This document shows positions 49,291 to 57,772 of a stretch of DNA of 64,000 nucleotides, in pieces. This stretch comes from Pseudomonas sp. LD120. Its GTDB lineage: Bacteria; Pseudomonadota; Gammaproteobacteria; Pseudomonadales; Pseudomonadaceae. The position numbers and the translations under genes are program-made. The stretch is taken from NCBI RefSeq assembly GCF_009861525.1, contig NZ_WVHL01000005.1:1240001-1304000 (forward strand). The letters run 5' to 3'. Within the stretch, counting starts at the first letter, position 1. Each line of letters opens with the position of its first letter. The notes beneath the pieces were generated by a model. The model ran no database searches and was not told the DNA's origin. It saw nothing but the letters and a program-made list of their open reading frames with translations.

Positions 49291-51729
49291 ATGAAGTCCA
49301 GGGCACATTCGGTGGCAAACGGTTCGGTCAAACGCTGGTTCGGTGCTTCGGCGCTGGTGGTGTCGGGGTGGGCGCTGCTGCCCTTGAGTGTGGTGCAGGC
49401 GGCTCAGGACGGTGTTGAGCAACACCGCGCGCTGTTCAACTTTGCCATTGCGGCCCAGCCGTTGCCTCAGGCCCTCAGCGACTTCACCCGGGTCACCGGG
49501 ATCAGCGTGGTCTACACCGACCCGGCGCCCTACCGCCTCAAGGCGCCGGCTGTCAGCGGCCCGTTCAGTGCTGAACAGGCCTTGCAGCGACTGTTGGGCC
49601 ATTCCGGGTTCACCTACCGGCACAGCGATGCCCACACCCTGGTTCTGGAGCCCGTGCCGAACGCGGGCGAACTGACCCTGGGCACCACCAGCATCACCGC
49701 CCCGGGGGCGGACGACAGCACCCGCTACCAACCGCCGGCCAGCACCTCGGTGGCCCGCTCTCAGGCGCTGAACCAGGAAATCCCGCAGATCATCAACGTG
49801 GTCCCGGCCCAGGTGCTGCGCGACCAGACCCCGCGTAACCTGGACGACGTCCTGGCCAATGTCAGCGGCATCACCCAGACCAACACCCTGGGCGGTACTC
49901 AGGATGCGGTGCTGCTGCGGGGGTTTGGCGGTAACCGCAATGGCTCGATCATGCGCGACAGCATGCCGGTGGTACAGGGACGAGCGTTAAGCGTCACCGC
50001 AGATCGAGTGGAAGTGCTCAAGGGGCCGTCATCGCTGCTGTATGGCATTCAGGACCCGGGCGGGGTGGTCAACATCGTCAGCAAGAAGCCGCAACTGCAA
50101 CAGGCCACTGCCTTGAGCGTGCGCGGCTCGAGCTACGGCTCGGGCAGGAACGGCAGCGGCGGCAGTCTCGACACCACCGGGCCGCTCGGTGATTCCGGAT
50201 TGGCCTACCGACTGATCGTCGACCATGAAGACGAAGATTACTGGCGCAACTTCGGCACCCTCCGCCAATCCCTGGTGGCGCCGTCCCTGGCCTGGTATGG
50301 CGAGCGCACCAAGGTGCTGCTGGCCTACGAACACCGCGAGTTCCTCACCCCGTTTGACCGGGGGACGGCCATCGATCCCAAGACCAATCATCCGTTGAAC
50401 ATCCCTGCCACCCGGCGCCTGGACGAGCCGTTCAATAACATGCAAGGGCGCTCGGACCTGTATCGCATCGAGGTCGACCATGAGCTCAGCGACGACTGGA
50501 AAGCCCACTTCGGCTACAGCTGGAACCGCGAAACCTACGATGCCAGCCAGGTGCGTCTGACCAAGGTGAATGACAACGGCACCCTGACCCGCGCCATGGA
50601 CGGCACTCAGGGTGCCCTGACCACCGACCGCTATGCCACCGTCAGCCTGGAAGGCACGGTGCAGTGGGGTGGGATGCAGCACGACCTGGTGTTCGGCCTG
50701 GACGACGAGTACCGCAAGATCTACCGCGCCGACCTGATCCGGCAGAAAAGCCTGACCACCTTTAACTACCTGAACCCGGTCTATGGCCGGGAAGTGGCGG
50801 GAACCACGGTCAGTGCCAAGGACAGCGCTCAGACCGATCTGTTGCGCAGCGACTCGCTGTTTTTCCAGGACGCCATCCACCTCACCGACCAGTGGATTCT
50901 GGTGGGTGGCGGGCGTTTCCAGACGTACGACCAGTACGCCGGCAAGGGCCGCCCGTTCCGGGTCAATACCAACAGCAACGGGCAGACATTCGTCCCGCGT
51001 GTCGGGCTGGTGTATCGCTACACCGATCAGTTATCGCTCTACGGCAGTTACACCGAGTCGTTCAAGCCCAACTCCAGCATCGCTGACCTGGCCGGTGGCA
51101 CCGCGGTGCTCGACGGTTCCATCGCCCCGGAAGAGGCCAAGTCCTGGGAACTGGGGGCCAAGCTGGACATCCCCGGGGGCATCACTGCCAGCGCGGCGCT
51201 GTTCGATATCACCAAGCGCAATGTGCTGGTGTCCACCGCCACGGCCAGCGAAACCGTGACCAGCGTCGCCGGGCAGGTGCGCTCCCGGGGCCTGGAACTG
51301 GACCTGACCGGGCAGCTTACTGAGCAGTGGAGCCTGATCGGCAGTTACGCCTACACCGATGCCGAAGTGACCAAGGACACTCAGTACCAAGGCAAGCAAT
51401 TGCAGAACGTGGCCAAGAACAGTGGCTCGCTGTCGGCGGTCTACGATTTTGGCAGCCTGATCGGCGGTGATCGCCTGCGGGTGGGCGCCGGGGCCCGTTA
51501 TGTTGGCCAGCGTGCCGGTGATGCGCCCAACAGCTTCGACTTGCCGGGTTACACCGTCGCCGACGCCTTCGCCAGCTACGACACCCAGGTCGAAGGGCAG
51601 AAGGTCAAGCTCCAACTCAACGTGAAGAACCTGTTCGACAAGACCTACTACACCTCGTCGGCCAGCAAGTTCTTCGTGTCCATGGGCGATGCGCGCCAGG
51701 TGTCGCTGTCCAGCACCCTGGAGTTCTGA
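49291..51729 (+). CDS. TonB-dependent siderophore transducer-receptor with STN domain
   Basis: 812 residues from ATG 49291. Signal peptide ends near VVQAAQ (about 37); STN domain residues 47-105 (FAIAAQPLPQALSDFTRVTGISVVY); plug with QEIPQIINVVPAQVLRDQ and GPSSLLYGIQDPGGVVNIVSKKPQ; barrel ending VSLSSTLEF. The STN domain and FecI/FecR neighbours make it a signalling receptor of the FoxA/FiuA/FpvA group. Substrate, probably a ferric siderophore from another organism, cannot be told. A TGCGA-CTAAT-TCGCA palindrome lies at 49245-49259 upstream. Confidence 0.94.
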   Translation: MKSRAHSVANGSVKRWFGASALVVSGWALLPLSVVQAAQDGVEQHRALFNFAIAAQPLPQALSDFTRVTGISVVYTDPAPYRLKAPAVSGPFSAEQALQRLLGHSGFTYRHSDAHTLVLEPVPNAGELTLGTTSITAPGADDSTRYQPPASTSVARSQALNQEIPQIINVVPAQVLRDQTPRNLDDVLANVSGITQTNTLGGTQDAVLLRGFGGNRNGSIMRDSMPVVQGRALSVTADRVEVLKGPSSLLYGIQDPGGVVNIVSKKPQLQQATALSVRGSSYGSGRNGSGGSLDTTGPLGDSGLAYRLIVDHEDEDYWRNFGTLRQSLVAPSLAWYGERTKVLLAYEHREFLTPFDRGTAIDPKTNHPLNIPATRRLDEPFNNMQGRSDLYRIEVDHELSDDWKAHFGYSWNRETYDASQVRLTKVNDNGTLTRAMDGTQGALTTDRYATVSLEGTVQWGGMQHDLVFGLDDEYRKIYRADLIRQKSLTTFNYLNPVYGREVAGTTVSAKDSAQTDLLRSDSLFFQDAIHLTDQWILVGGGRFQTYDQYAGKGRPFRVNTNSNGQTFVPRVGLVYRYTDQLSLYGSYTESFKPNSSIADLAGGTAVLDGSIAPEEAKSWELGAKLDIPGGITASAALFDITKRNVLVSTATASETVTSVAGQVRSRGLELDLTGQLTEQWSLIGSYAYTDAEVTKDTQYQGKQLQNVAKNSGSLSAVYDFGSLIGGDRLRVGAGARYVGQRAGDAPNSFDLPGYTVADAFASYDTQVEGQKVKLQLNVKNLFDKTYYTSSASKFFVSMGDARQVSLSSTLEF

Positions 51730-51761
51730 GGCAAGAGCTCAGTGCCCTGGCGACCGGCAGC

Positions 51762-52637
51762 CTAACCGGCAAAGGCCTGACGGTAAGCGCCAGGGCTGCC
51801 CCCCAGGGCCTGGCGGAAACGGTTGGTGAAGTGGCTGGCGCTGGAAAAACCGCTGGCCAGGGCGATTTCCCCCAAGGGCAGGGCGCTGTGACGCAACAGA
51901 TGCCGGGCTCGGGCCAAGCGTCGCGCCAGTACGTATTGGTGGGGCGGCAGGCCGAAGCTTTCGCGGAACATGCGCGCGAAGTGGTATTCGGAGAGCGCAC
52001 ACAGCCCCGCCAGTTGGCCCAGGCTCAGGGGGGCCTCCAATTGGCTGTCGATGTAGTCCACCAGCAGGCGCCGCTGGTGTGCGGCCAACCCGCCCTTGAA
52101 CCGGGCACCCTGGCGCAGGCCCACATGATTGAGCAAGGCATGACTGAGCATCTCGTGGGCCAGGCTGCTGGTCAGCAGGCGCTCGCCGGGCTCGTCCCAG
52201 TTCAGGCGGATCAACTGCGCAAAGCGCCGGGTCTGCTCGGGATCGTCGAGAAAAGTGCTCTCGCGCAGTTGCAGCGCCCGGGGCTCGCGGTCCAGCAGGG
52301 TGACGCAGCCCAGGGCGAACTGCTGCGGGCTGAAATACACATGGGCCAGGCGGATATTGCCATTGATCACCCAAGCTGACTGGTGCTCGGCAGGGAGGAC
52401 GCACAATTTGCCGGGGCCGCCTTTGCTCCCCGGTTGGTCGCGGCGAAAGGTGCCGGTGCCGCCGGCCACATAGCACGACAGGGTGTGATGGCCGGGCGCC
52501 TCATATTCCTGGGCGTCGTGATGGTTGCTCCACAAGGCGGCGGACAAGCCGTCATCGAGCTCGGCGCTGTGCTCCAGGCGAGCATTGGGCGAGCGGCTCA
52601 GGGCTTGGAAGACTTGCAGGGTATTGAGTGCGGGCAT
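51762..52637 (-). CDS. AraC-family regulator
   Basis: 291 residues from ATG 52637 (MPALNTLQVFQALSRSPNA). N-terminal cupin-like sensor (HTLSCYVAGGTGTFRRD) and C-terminal double HTH: LSLGQLAGLCALSEYHFARMFRESFGLPPHQYVL and LPLGEIALASGFSSASHFTNRFRQALGGSPGAYR. Divergent from the EamA exporter gene across a 156-bp gap, which it may regulate. Confidence 0.92.
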   Translation of the reverse strand: MPALNTLQVFQALSRSPNARLEHSAELDDGLSAALWSNHHDAQEYEAPGHHTLSCYVAGGTGTFRRDQPGSKGGPGKLCVLPAEHQSAWVINGNIRLAHVYFSPQQFALGCVTLLDREPRALQLRESTFLDDPEQTRRFAQLIRLNWDEPGERLLTSSLAHEMLSHALLNHVGLRQGARFKGGLAAHQRRLLVDYIDSQLEAPLSLGQLAGLCALSEYHFARMFRESFGLPPHQYVLARRLARARHLLRHSALPLGEIALASGFSSASHFTNRFRQALGGSPGAYRQAFAG

Positions 52638-52793
52638 GCTGTTCGAATCGCTAAGGGGTCCGGTTTCCGGTCGTTTGCATGCTACTCCCTCGCCGGTTCG
52701 CCGCCAGCCCGGGGCTGATAAAAAGCGCAAGTTTATGCAAGCCTCCCAGGTCGGCTGGGCTCGACACTGCGCTCCTTACCGAGGAGTCGTGCC

Positions 52794-53744
52794 ATGAACC
52801 TATCGCTGTACCTGTTGACCGTGCTGATCTGGGGCACCACCTGGATTGCCCTGAAACTGCAACTGGGGTGGGTGGCGATTCCAGTGTCCATCGTCTATCG
52901 CTTCGCCCTGGCGGCCCTGGTGCTGTTCGCCCTGCTGCTGCTCAGCCGCAAGCTGCAGCCGATGAACCGCCGTGGCCACCTGATCTGCCTGGCCCAGGGC
53001 CTGTGCCTGTTCTGCATCAATTTCATGTGCTTTTTGCACGCCAGCCAGTGGATTCCCAGCGGGCTGGTGGCCGTGGTGTTTTCCACCGCGACCTTGTGGA
53101 ACGCCCTGAATGCGCGGGTGTTCTTTGGCCAGAAGATCGCCCGCAACGTGCTGCTGGGCGGCGGCCTGGGGCTGCTGGGGCTGGGATTGCTGTTCTGGCC
53201 CGAACTGGCAGGCCACAGCGCCAGCCCGCAAACCCTGCTGGGCCTGGGCTTGGCCCTGCTCGGCACCCTGTGTTTTTCGGCGGGCAACATGCTCTCCAGC
53301 CTGCAGCAGAAAGCCGGGCTCAAGCCGCTGACCACCAATGCCTGGGGCATGGCCTACGGCGCGACGATGCTGGCGGTGTACTGCCTGGCCCAGGGCATTG
53401 CCTTCGACGTGGAGTGGACCACCCGCTACATCGGCTCGTTGCTGTACCTGGTGATACCGGGTTCGGTGATCGGTTTTACCGCCTACCTGACCCTGGTGGG
53501 GCGCATGGGGCCGGAGCGGGCGGCCTATTGCACCGTGCTGTTTCCGGTGGTGGCGCTGAATGTCTCGGCGGTGGTCGAAGGCTATCAATGGACCGCCCCG
53601 GCCTTGACCGGACTGGTGCTGGTGATGCTGGGCAACGTCCTGGTGTTCCGCAAACCCAAGGCTGTGCCAGGCTCGGCAGCGGCTACAGGAAAACAGGTGA
53701 ACAGGTGTGCAGGCTGTATCAGCCCTTCCACACCTGCGGGTTGA
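52794..53744 (+). CDS. EamA/DMT-family transporter
   Basis: 316 residues, ten membrane segments in two EamA halves (about 5-130 and 150-290). LYLLTVLIWGTTWIALKLQLGWVAIPVSIVYRF at the N terminus is typical. Drug/metabolite exporter; substrate unknown. The last 26 bases overlap the convergent dehydrogenase gene, and the C-terminal tail is polar. Confidence 0.9.
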   Translation: MNLSLYLLTVLIWGTTWIALKLQLGWVAIPVSIVYRFALAALVLFALLLLSRKLQPMNRRGHLICLAQGLCLFCINFMCFLHASQWIPSGLVAVVFSTATLWNALNARVFFGQKIARNVLLGGGLGLLGLGLLFWPELAGHSASPQTLLGLGLALLGTLCFSAGNMLSSLQQKAGLKPLTTNAWGMAYGATMLAVYCLAQGIAFDVEWTTRYIGSLLYLVIPGSVIGFTAYLTLVGRMGPERAAYCTVLFPVVALNVSAVVEGYQWTAPALTGLVLVMLGNVLVFRKPKAVPGSAAATGKQVNRCAGCISPSTPAG

Positions 53745-54693
53745 CCAGATCCTGCGGGCGTTCGCCCAAAAGGGCGCTGCGCAGGTTGCCCATGGCGCGT
53801 TCGGCCATGGCGTCGCGGGTTTCATGGGTGGCCGAGCCAATGTGCGGCAGGGTCAGCGCATTTTTCAGTTGGAACAGTGGCGATTCGGCCAGTGGCTCTT
53901 TCTCGTACACATCCAGGCCGGCGCCACGGATCTGGCCCTGCTGCAAGGCGTCGATCAGCGCCGGTTCATCCACCACCGGGCCGCGGGAAATGTTCACCAG
54001 GATCGCGCTGGGCTTCATCAACGCCAGTTCGCGGTGGCTGATCAGGTGCCGGGTCTGCTCGCTCAACGGCACCACCAGGCAGACGAAATCGGCTTCGGCC
54101 AGCAGTTGATCGAGGCTGCGCCACTGCGCGCCCAGCTCCTGCTCCAACGCCAGCTTGCGGCTGTTGCCGCTGTACAGGATCGGCATGCCGAACCCCAGAC
54201 GTCCACGCCGGGCGATGGCCGCGCCGATGTTGCCCAGGCCGACGATCCCCAGGGTCTTGCCGTGCACATCGCAGCCGAACAGCGCCGGGCCGACGCTGGC
54301 CTGCCATTGTCCGGCCTTGGTCCAGGCGTCCAGCTCGGCAACGCGGCGGGCGCTGCCCATGAGCAGGGCGAAGGCCAGGTCGGCGGTGCTTTCGGTGAGC
54401 ACGTCCGGGGTGTTGGTGAGCATCAGCCCGCGCTCGTTGAAATAGGCCAGGTCGTAGTTGTCGTAACCCACCGAGACACTCGACACCACTTCCAGCCGTG
54501 CGGCGTTTTCCAGTTGCGCGCGTCCCAGCTTGCGGCCGACGCCGATCAGGCCGTGGGCGTGGGGCAGGGCTTGATTGAACTGCGCAGCAATGTCCCCCAG
54601 CTTGGGGTTGGGAACGATGACCTCGAAGTCCTGTTGCAGGCGTTCGGTCATCTCGGGGGTGATGCGGCTGAAGGCTAGTACCGTCTTTTTCAT
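53719..54693 (-). CDS. D-2-hydroxyacid dehydrogenase (glyoxylate/ketogluconate reductase type)
   Basis: 324 residues from ATG 54693 (MKKTVLAFSRITPEM). NAD site TLGIVGLGNIGAAIARRGRLGFG; catalytic Arg in NISRGPVVDEPAL, Glu in GLDVYEKEPL, His in LPHIGSAT. Closest in layout to GhrB/TkrA, which reduce glyoxylate, hydroxypyruvate or 2-ketogluconate. Cytoplasmic. Substrate not certain. Confidence 0.9.
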   Translation of the reverse strand: MKKTVLAFSRITPEMTERLQQDFEVIVPNPKLGDIAAQFNQALPHAHGLIGVGRKLGRAQLENAARLEVVSSVSVGYDNYDLAYFNERGLMLTNTPDVLTESTADLAFALLMGSARRVAELDAWTKAGQWQASVGPALFGCDVHGKTLGIVGLGNIGAAIARRGRLGFGMPILYSGNSRKLALEQELGAQWRSLDQLLAEADFVCLVVPLSEQTRHLISHRELALMKPSAILVNISRGPVVDEPALIDALQQGQIRGAGLDVYEKEPLAESPLFQLKNALTLPHIGSATHETRDAMAERAMGNLRSALLGERPQDLVNPQVWKG

Positions 54694-54795
54694 CGCGGGA
54701 AGACTCGTCGGGCGGGTGTGAGTGCCAAGCAAGCTAACATTTTTGCCGCCGCCGCCAAAGCGCCCCGCACCAGGCTGGCACAGGCGCTGGCGTGT

Positions 54796-54985
54796 GAGCT
54801 GGCTTGCCAGCGAACGCGGCATCCAGGTTTGCGCCAGACGTGCGGGCCTGTTCGCCGGCAGGCTGGCTTAAGGCGAGGCCGTCGCTGGTGGGAGACCGGA
54901 CATCATGGAGCTGGCTTGCCAGCGAACGCGGTGTCGGGGCTTGCGCAGGGCTGGCGGGCCTGTTCGCCGGCAAGCCGGCGCCTAC
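54796..54985. repeat. Tandem pair of REP elements
   Basis: Copy 1 (54796-54870) begins GAGCTGGCTTGCCAGCGAAC and ends CTGTTCGCCGGCAGGCTGGC; copy 2 (54908-54985) begins GAGCTGGCTTGCCAGCGAAC and ends CTGTTCGCCGGCAAGCCGGC plus CCTAC. Each is a two-armed REP doublet (REPIN-like), and the copies sit head to tail 37 bp apart. They fill most of the 330-bp gap between the dehydrogenase and LysR genes. A run of ten G follows. Confidence 0.8.
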
Positions 54986-55023
54986 GGGGGGGGGGCGGTG
55001 GTTGGGGCGCAGCGCGTCTGCGG

Positions 55024-55980
55024 TCAGGTGGCCAGGCGCGCGCCGCTCAGTTCATAGGCCGCCAGTTCCGCCTGGTGCGCGGCGAGGATCTCCGGCAGTG
55101 AGCCGCGCAGGTACTCGACCCAGGTCTTGATCTTGGCGTCCAGGTACTGGCGCGATGGGTAGATGGCGTACAGGTTCAGTTCCTGGGAGCGGTACTGGGG
55201 CATGACCCGCACCAGGGTGCCGTTGCGCAGGCCTTCGATGGCCGCGTACACCGGCAACACGCCAACACCCATGCCGCTGATGATCGCGGTCTTCATGGCA
55301 TCGGCGGAGTTCACCAGGAATGGTGAGTTGTTAATGGTGACCATCTCCTGGCCTTCCGGGCCATCGAACAGCCATTTTTCCAGCGGAATCACCGGGCTCA
55401 CCAGGCGCAGGCAAGCGTGGTTCAGCAGGTCGCTGGGCTTTTGCGCGCAGCCATTGGCTTTCACATAGGCCGGCGAGGCGCAGACGATGCTGTAGGTAAT
55501 TCCCAGGCGCTGGGAGACGAAGCCCGAATCCGGCAGTTCGCTGGCCAGCACGATGGACACGTCGTAACCCTCGTCCAACAGGTCCGGCAGGCGGTTGGCC
55601 ATGGTCAGGTCGAAGGTCACGTCCGGGTGCGACTTGCGGTAGCGGGCGATGGCGTCGATCACGAAGTGCTGGCCGATGCCGGTCATGGTGTGCACTTTCA
55701 ATTGCCCGGCGGGGCGGGCATGGGCGTCGCTGGCCTCGGCCTCGGCTTCTTCGACGTAGGCCAGGATCTGTTCGCAGCGCAGCAGGTAGCGCTTGCCGGC
55801 TTCGGTCAGGGCGATGCGTCGGGTGGTGCGGTTGAGCAGGCGGGTTTGCAGGTGAGCCTCAAGGTTGGAGACTGCGCGTGAGACGTTGGCCGTGGTGGTA
55901 TCCAGTTGCACCGCGGCGGCGGTGAAACTGCCGGCTTCGGCGACACAACAGAAGGCGCGCATGTTTTGCAAGGTGTCCAT
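55024..55980 (-). CDS. LysR-family regulator of the adjacent efflux operon
   Basis: 318 residues from ATG 55980. HTH: FTAAAVQLDTTTANVSRAVSNLEAHLQTRLLNRTTRRIALTEAG; ligand domain from GQLKVHTMTGIGQHFVIDAIARYR, DVSIVLASELPDSGFVSQRLG. Close to the CrgA-like sub-branch. Divergent from the OprM-like/AaeB/AaeX/AaeA operon with a 269-bp gap containing a REP; control of the operon is inferred by analogy with AaeR. Confidence 0.9.
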   Translation of the reverse strand: MDTLQNMRAFCCVAEAGSFTAAAVQLDTTTANVSRAVSNLEAHLQTRLLNRTTRRIALTEAGKRYLLRCEQILAYVEEAEAEASDAHARPAGQLKVHTMTGIGQHFVIDAIARYRKSHPDVTFDLTMANRLPDLLDEGYDVSIVLASELPDSGFVSQRLGITYSIVCASPAYVKANGCAQKPSDLLNHACLRLVSPVIPLEKWLFDGPEGQEMVTINNSPFLVNSADAMKTAIISGMGVGVLPVYAAIEGLRNGTLVRVMPQYRSQELNLYAIYPSRQYLDAKIKTWVEYLRGSLPEILAAHQAELAAYELSGARLAT

Positions 55981-56130
55981 GGGGTGCTCTCTAGGGAGAT
56001 GGCAAATTGTGACACGAAGTTACGGGGGCTTGGATAGGCGACCAAGGGATTATCGCGTTTACGGTAACAAAGATTCACAGGAATCCTGGCTTATCGCCGT
56101 AACGGTCGCCCCCTAGAATTACGTCGATCC

Positions 56131-56209
56131 GTAGGAGTCGGCGTGCCGGCGATCCGCGCAACGCGGTGTAGCAGGCGTATCGCTGCGCCGGCCGGCCGAC
56201 TTCTACGAG
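56131..56209. repeat. REP-type inverted repeat
   Basis: GTAGGAGTCGGCGTGCCGGCGA and GCCGGCCGGCCGACTTCTAC are opposing arms about 35 bp apart. It lies between the LysR gene and the efflux operon; the remaining gap may hold the operon promoter (AT-rich at 56040-56115). Confidence 0.65.
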
Positions 56210-56249
56210 AGAAATACTCCCTCCCCCCGATTTTCAGGAATTCGCAGCA

Positions 56250-57761
56250 GTGCCGCGTCGCATCAGCAGAGGGTTCAAGACCCTCAGTGTTTGGGCTTTA
56301 TCGTTAGCAATCAGCGGCTGCATCGGAACCGGAGGCATTGCCCCACAAGGCAAGACACTTCCCGCTAATACCTTGGCCACCGACGAGGCGATCAAGAGCG
56401 CCGCGCAAGAGGCCCACTGGCCCAGTGCCCAGTGGTGGCAGGCCTACGGCGACCCGCAGTTGAACCGCTGGATCAGCCTCGCCGTGCAAGGCAGCCCGAG
56501 CCTGGCCATGGCCGCCGCCCGGGTGCGCCAAGCCAAGGCCCTGGCCGGTATCGCCGAGTCGGCCGAGTCGCTGCAGATCAAGGGCGACGCCACCCTCAAG
56601 CGCCACAACTGGCCCACCGATCAGTTCTACGGCCCCGGCGCCCTGGCCAACACCACCACCTGGGACAACAACGCCGCCCTGGGCTTCAGTTACGCCCTGG
56701 ACCTCTGGGGCCGTGAAAGCAACGCCACCGAGCGCGCCGTGGACCTGGCCCACATGAGCGTGGCCGAAGCCCGCCAGGCCCAGCTGGAACTGGTGAACAA
56801 CGTGGTGCGCAGCTATATCCAGCTGTCCTTGCACTTCGCCCAGCGCGATATCGTGGCCGCCACCCTGAAGCAGCAGCAACAGATCCTGGCCCTGGCACAA
56901 CGGCGCCTGGACGGCGGCCTCGGCACCCATTTCGAAGTCAGCCAGGCCGAGGCGCCGCTGCCGGAAACCCATCGCCAACTGGACGCCCTGGACGAAGAAA
57001 TCGCCCTGACCCGTAACCAACTGGCGGCCCTGGCCGGCAAGGGCCCGGGGGAGGGCGCGCAGTTGCAGCGACCGAGCCTGTCCCTGGGCGCCGCGCTGAA
57101 ACTGCCCTCGGCCCTGCCCGCCGAACTGCTGGGCCAGCGCCCGGACGTGGTCGCCAGCCGCTGGCAAGTGGCGGCCCAGGCCCGTGGCATCGATGTGGCC
57201 CACGCCGGCTTTTACCCCAACGTCGACCTGGTGGGCAGCATCGGTTTCATGGCCACCGGCGGCGGCGCCCTGGAGTTCCTCACCGGCAAGAAACTCAACT
57301 ACAACGTCGGCCCGGCCATCAGCCTGCCGATCTTCGACGGTGGCCGCCTGCGTTCGGAACTGGGTGAAGCCGCGGCCGGCTACGACCTGGCCGTGGCCAA
57401 GTACAACCAGACCCTGGTGGACGCGCTGAAAAGCATTTCCGACCAGTTGATCCGCCGCGAGTCCATGGACAAGCAGCAAGCCTTTGCCGCCGAGTCGGTG
57501 GCCGCGGCGCAGAAGACCTACGACATCGCCACCGTGGCTTTCCAGCGTGGCCTGACCGACTACCTGAATGTGCTCAACGCCCAAACCCTGCTGTTTCATC
57601 AGCAGCAGATCCAGCAGCAAGTGCAGGCCGCGCGCCTGACCGCCCAGGCGGACCTGGTGACGGCCCTGGGCGGCGGGCTGGAAGCCGGCCGCGACGTACC
57701 GGCGGAAAACCGCACCCAGGCCCCCAAAACCCCGGCGGCCCTGGCCGTCTTTGACCACTGA
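56250..57761 (+). CDS. Outer-membrane efflux lipoprotein, OprM/NodT type
   Basis: 503 residues from GTG 56250. Lipoprotein signal with C24 in SLAISGCIGTGG; the mature protein is an OEP with two repeats, as seen in AQWWQAYGDPQLNRWI, RQAQLELVNNVVRSYIQLSL and FQRGLTDYLNVLNAQTLLFHQQ. It forms the outer-membrane channel for the inner-membrane proteins encoded downstream. Ends 11 bp before the aaeB-like gene. Confidence 0.92.
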   Translation: MPRRISRGFKTLSVWALSLAISGCIGTGGIAPQGKTLPANTLATDEAIKSAAQEAHWPSAQWWQAYGDPQLNRWISLAVQGSPSLAMAAARVRQAKALAGIAESAESLQIKGDATLKRHNWPTDQFYGPGALANTTTWDNNAALGFSYALDLWGRESNATERAVDLAHMSVAEARQAQLELVNNVVRSYIQLSLHFAQRDIVAATLKQQQQILALAQRRLDGGLGTHFEVSQAEAPLPETHRQLDALDEEIALTRNQLAALAGKGPGEGAQLQRPSLSLGAALKLPSALPAELLGQRPDVVASRWQVAAQARGIDVAHAGFYPNVDLVGSIGFMATGGGALEFLTGKKLNYNVGPAISLPIFDGGRLRSELGEAAAGYDLAVAKYNQTLVDALKSISDQLIRRESMDKQQAFAAESVAAAQKTYDIATVAFQRGLTDYLNVLNAQTLLFHQQQIQQQVQAARLTAQADLVTALGGGLEAGRDVPAENRTQAPKTPAALAVFDH

Positions 57762-57772
57762 AGCAGGCCCCC

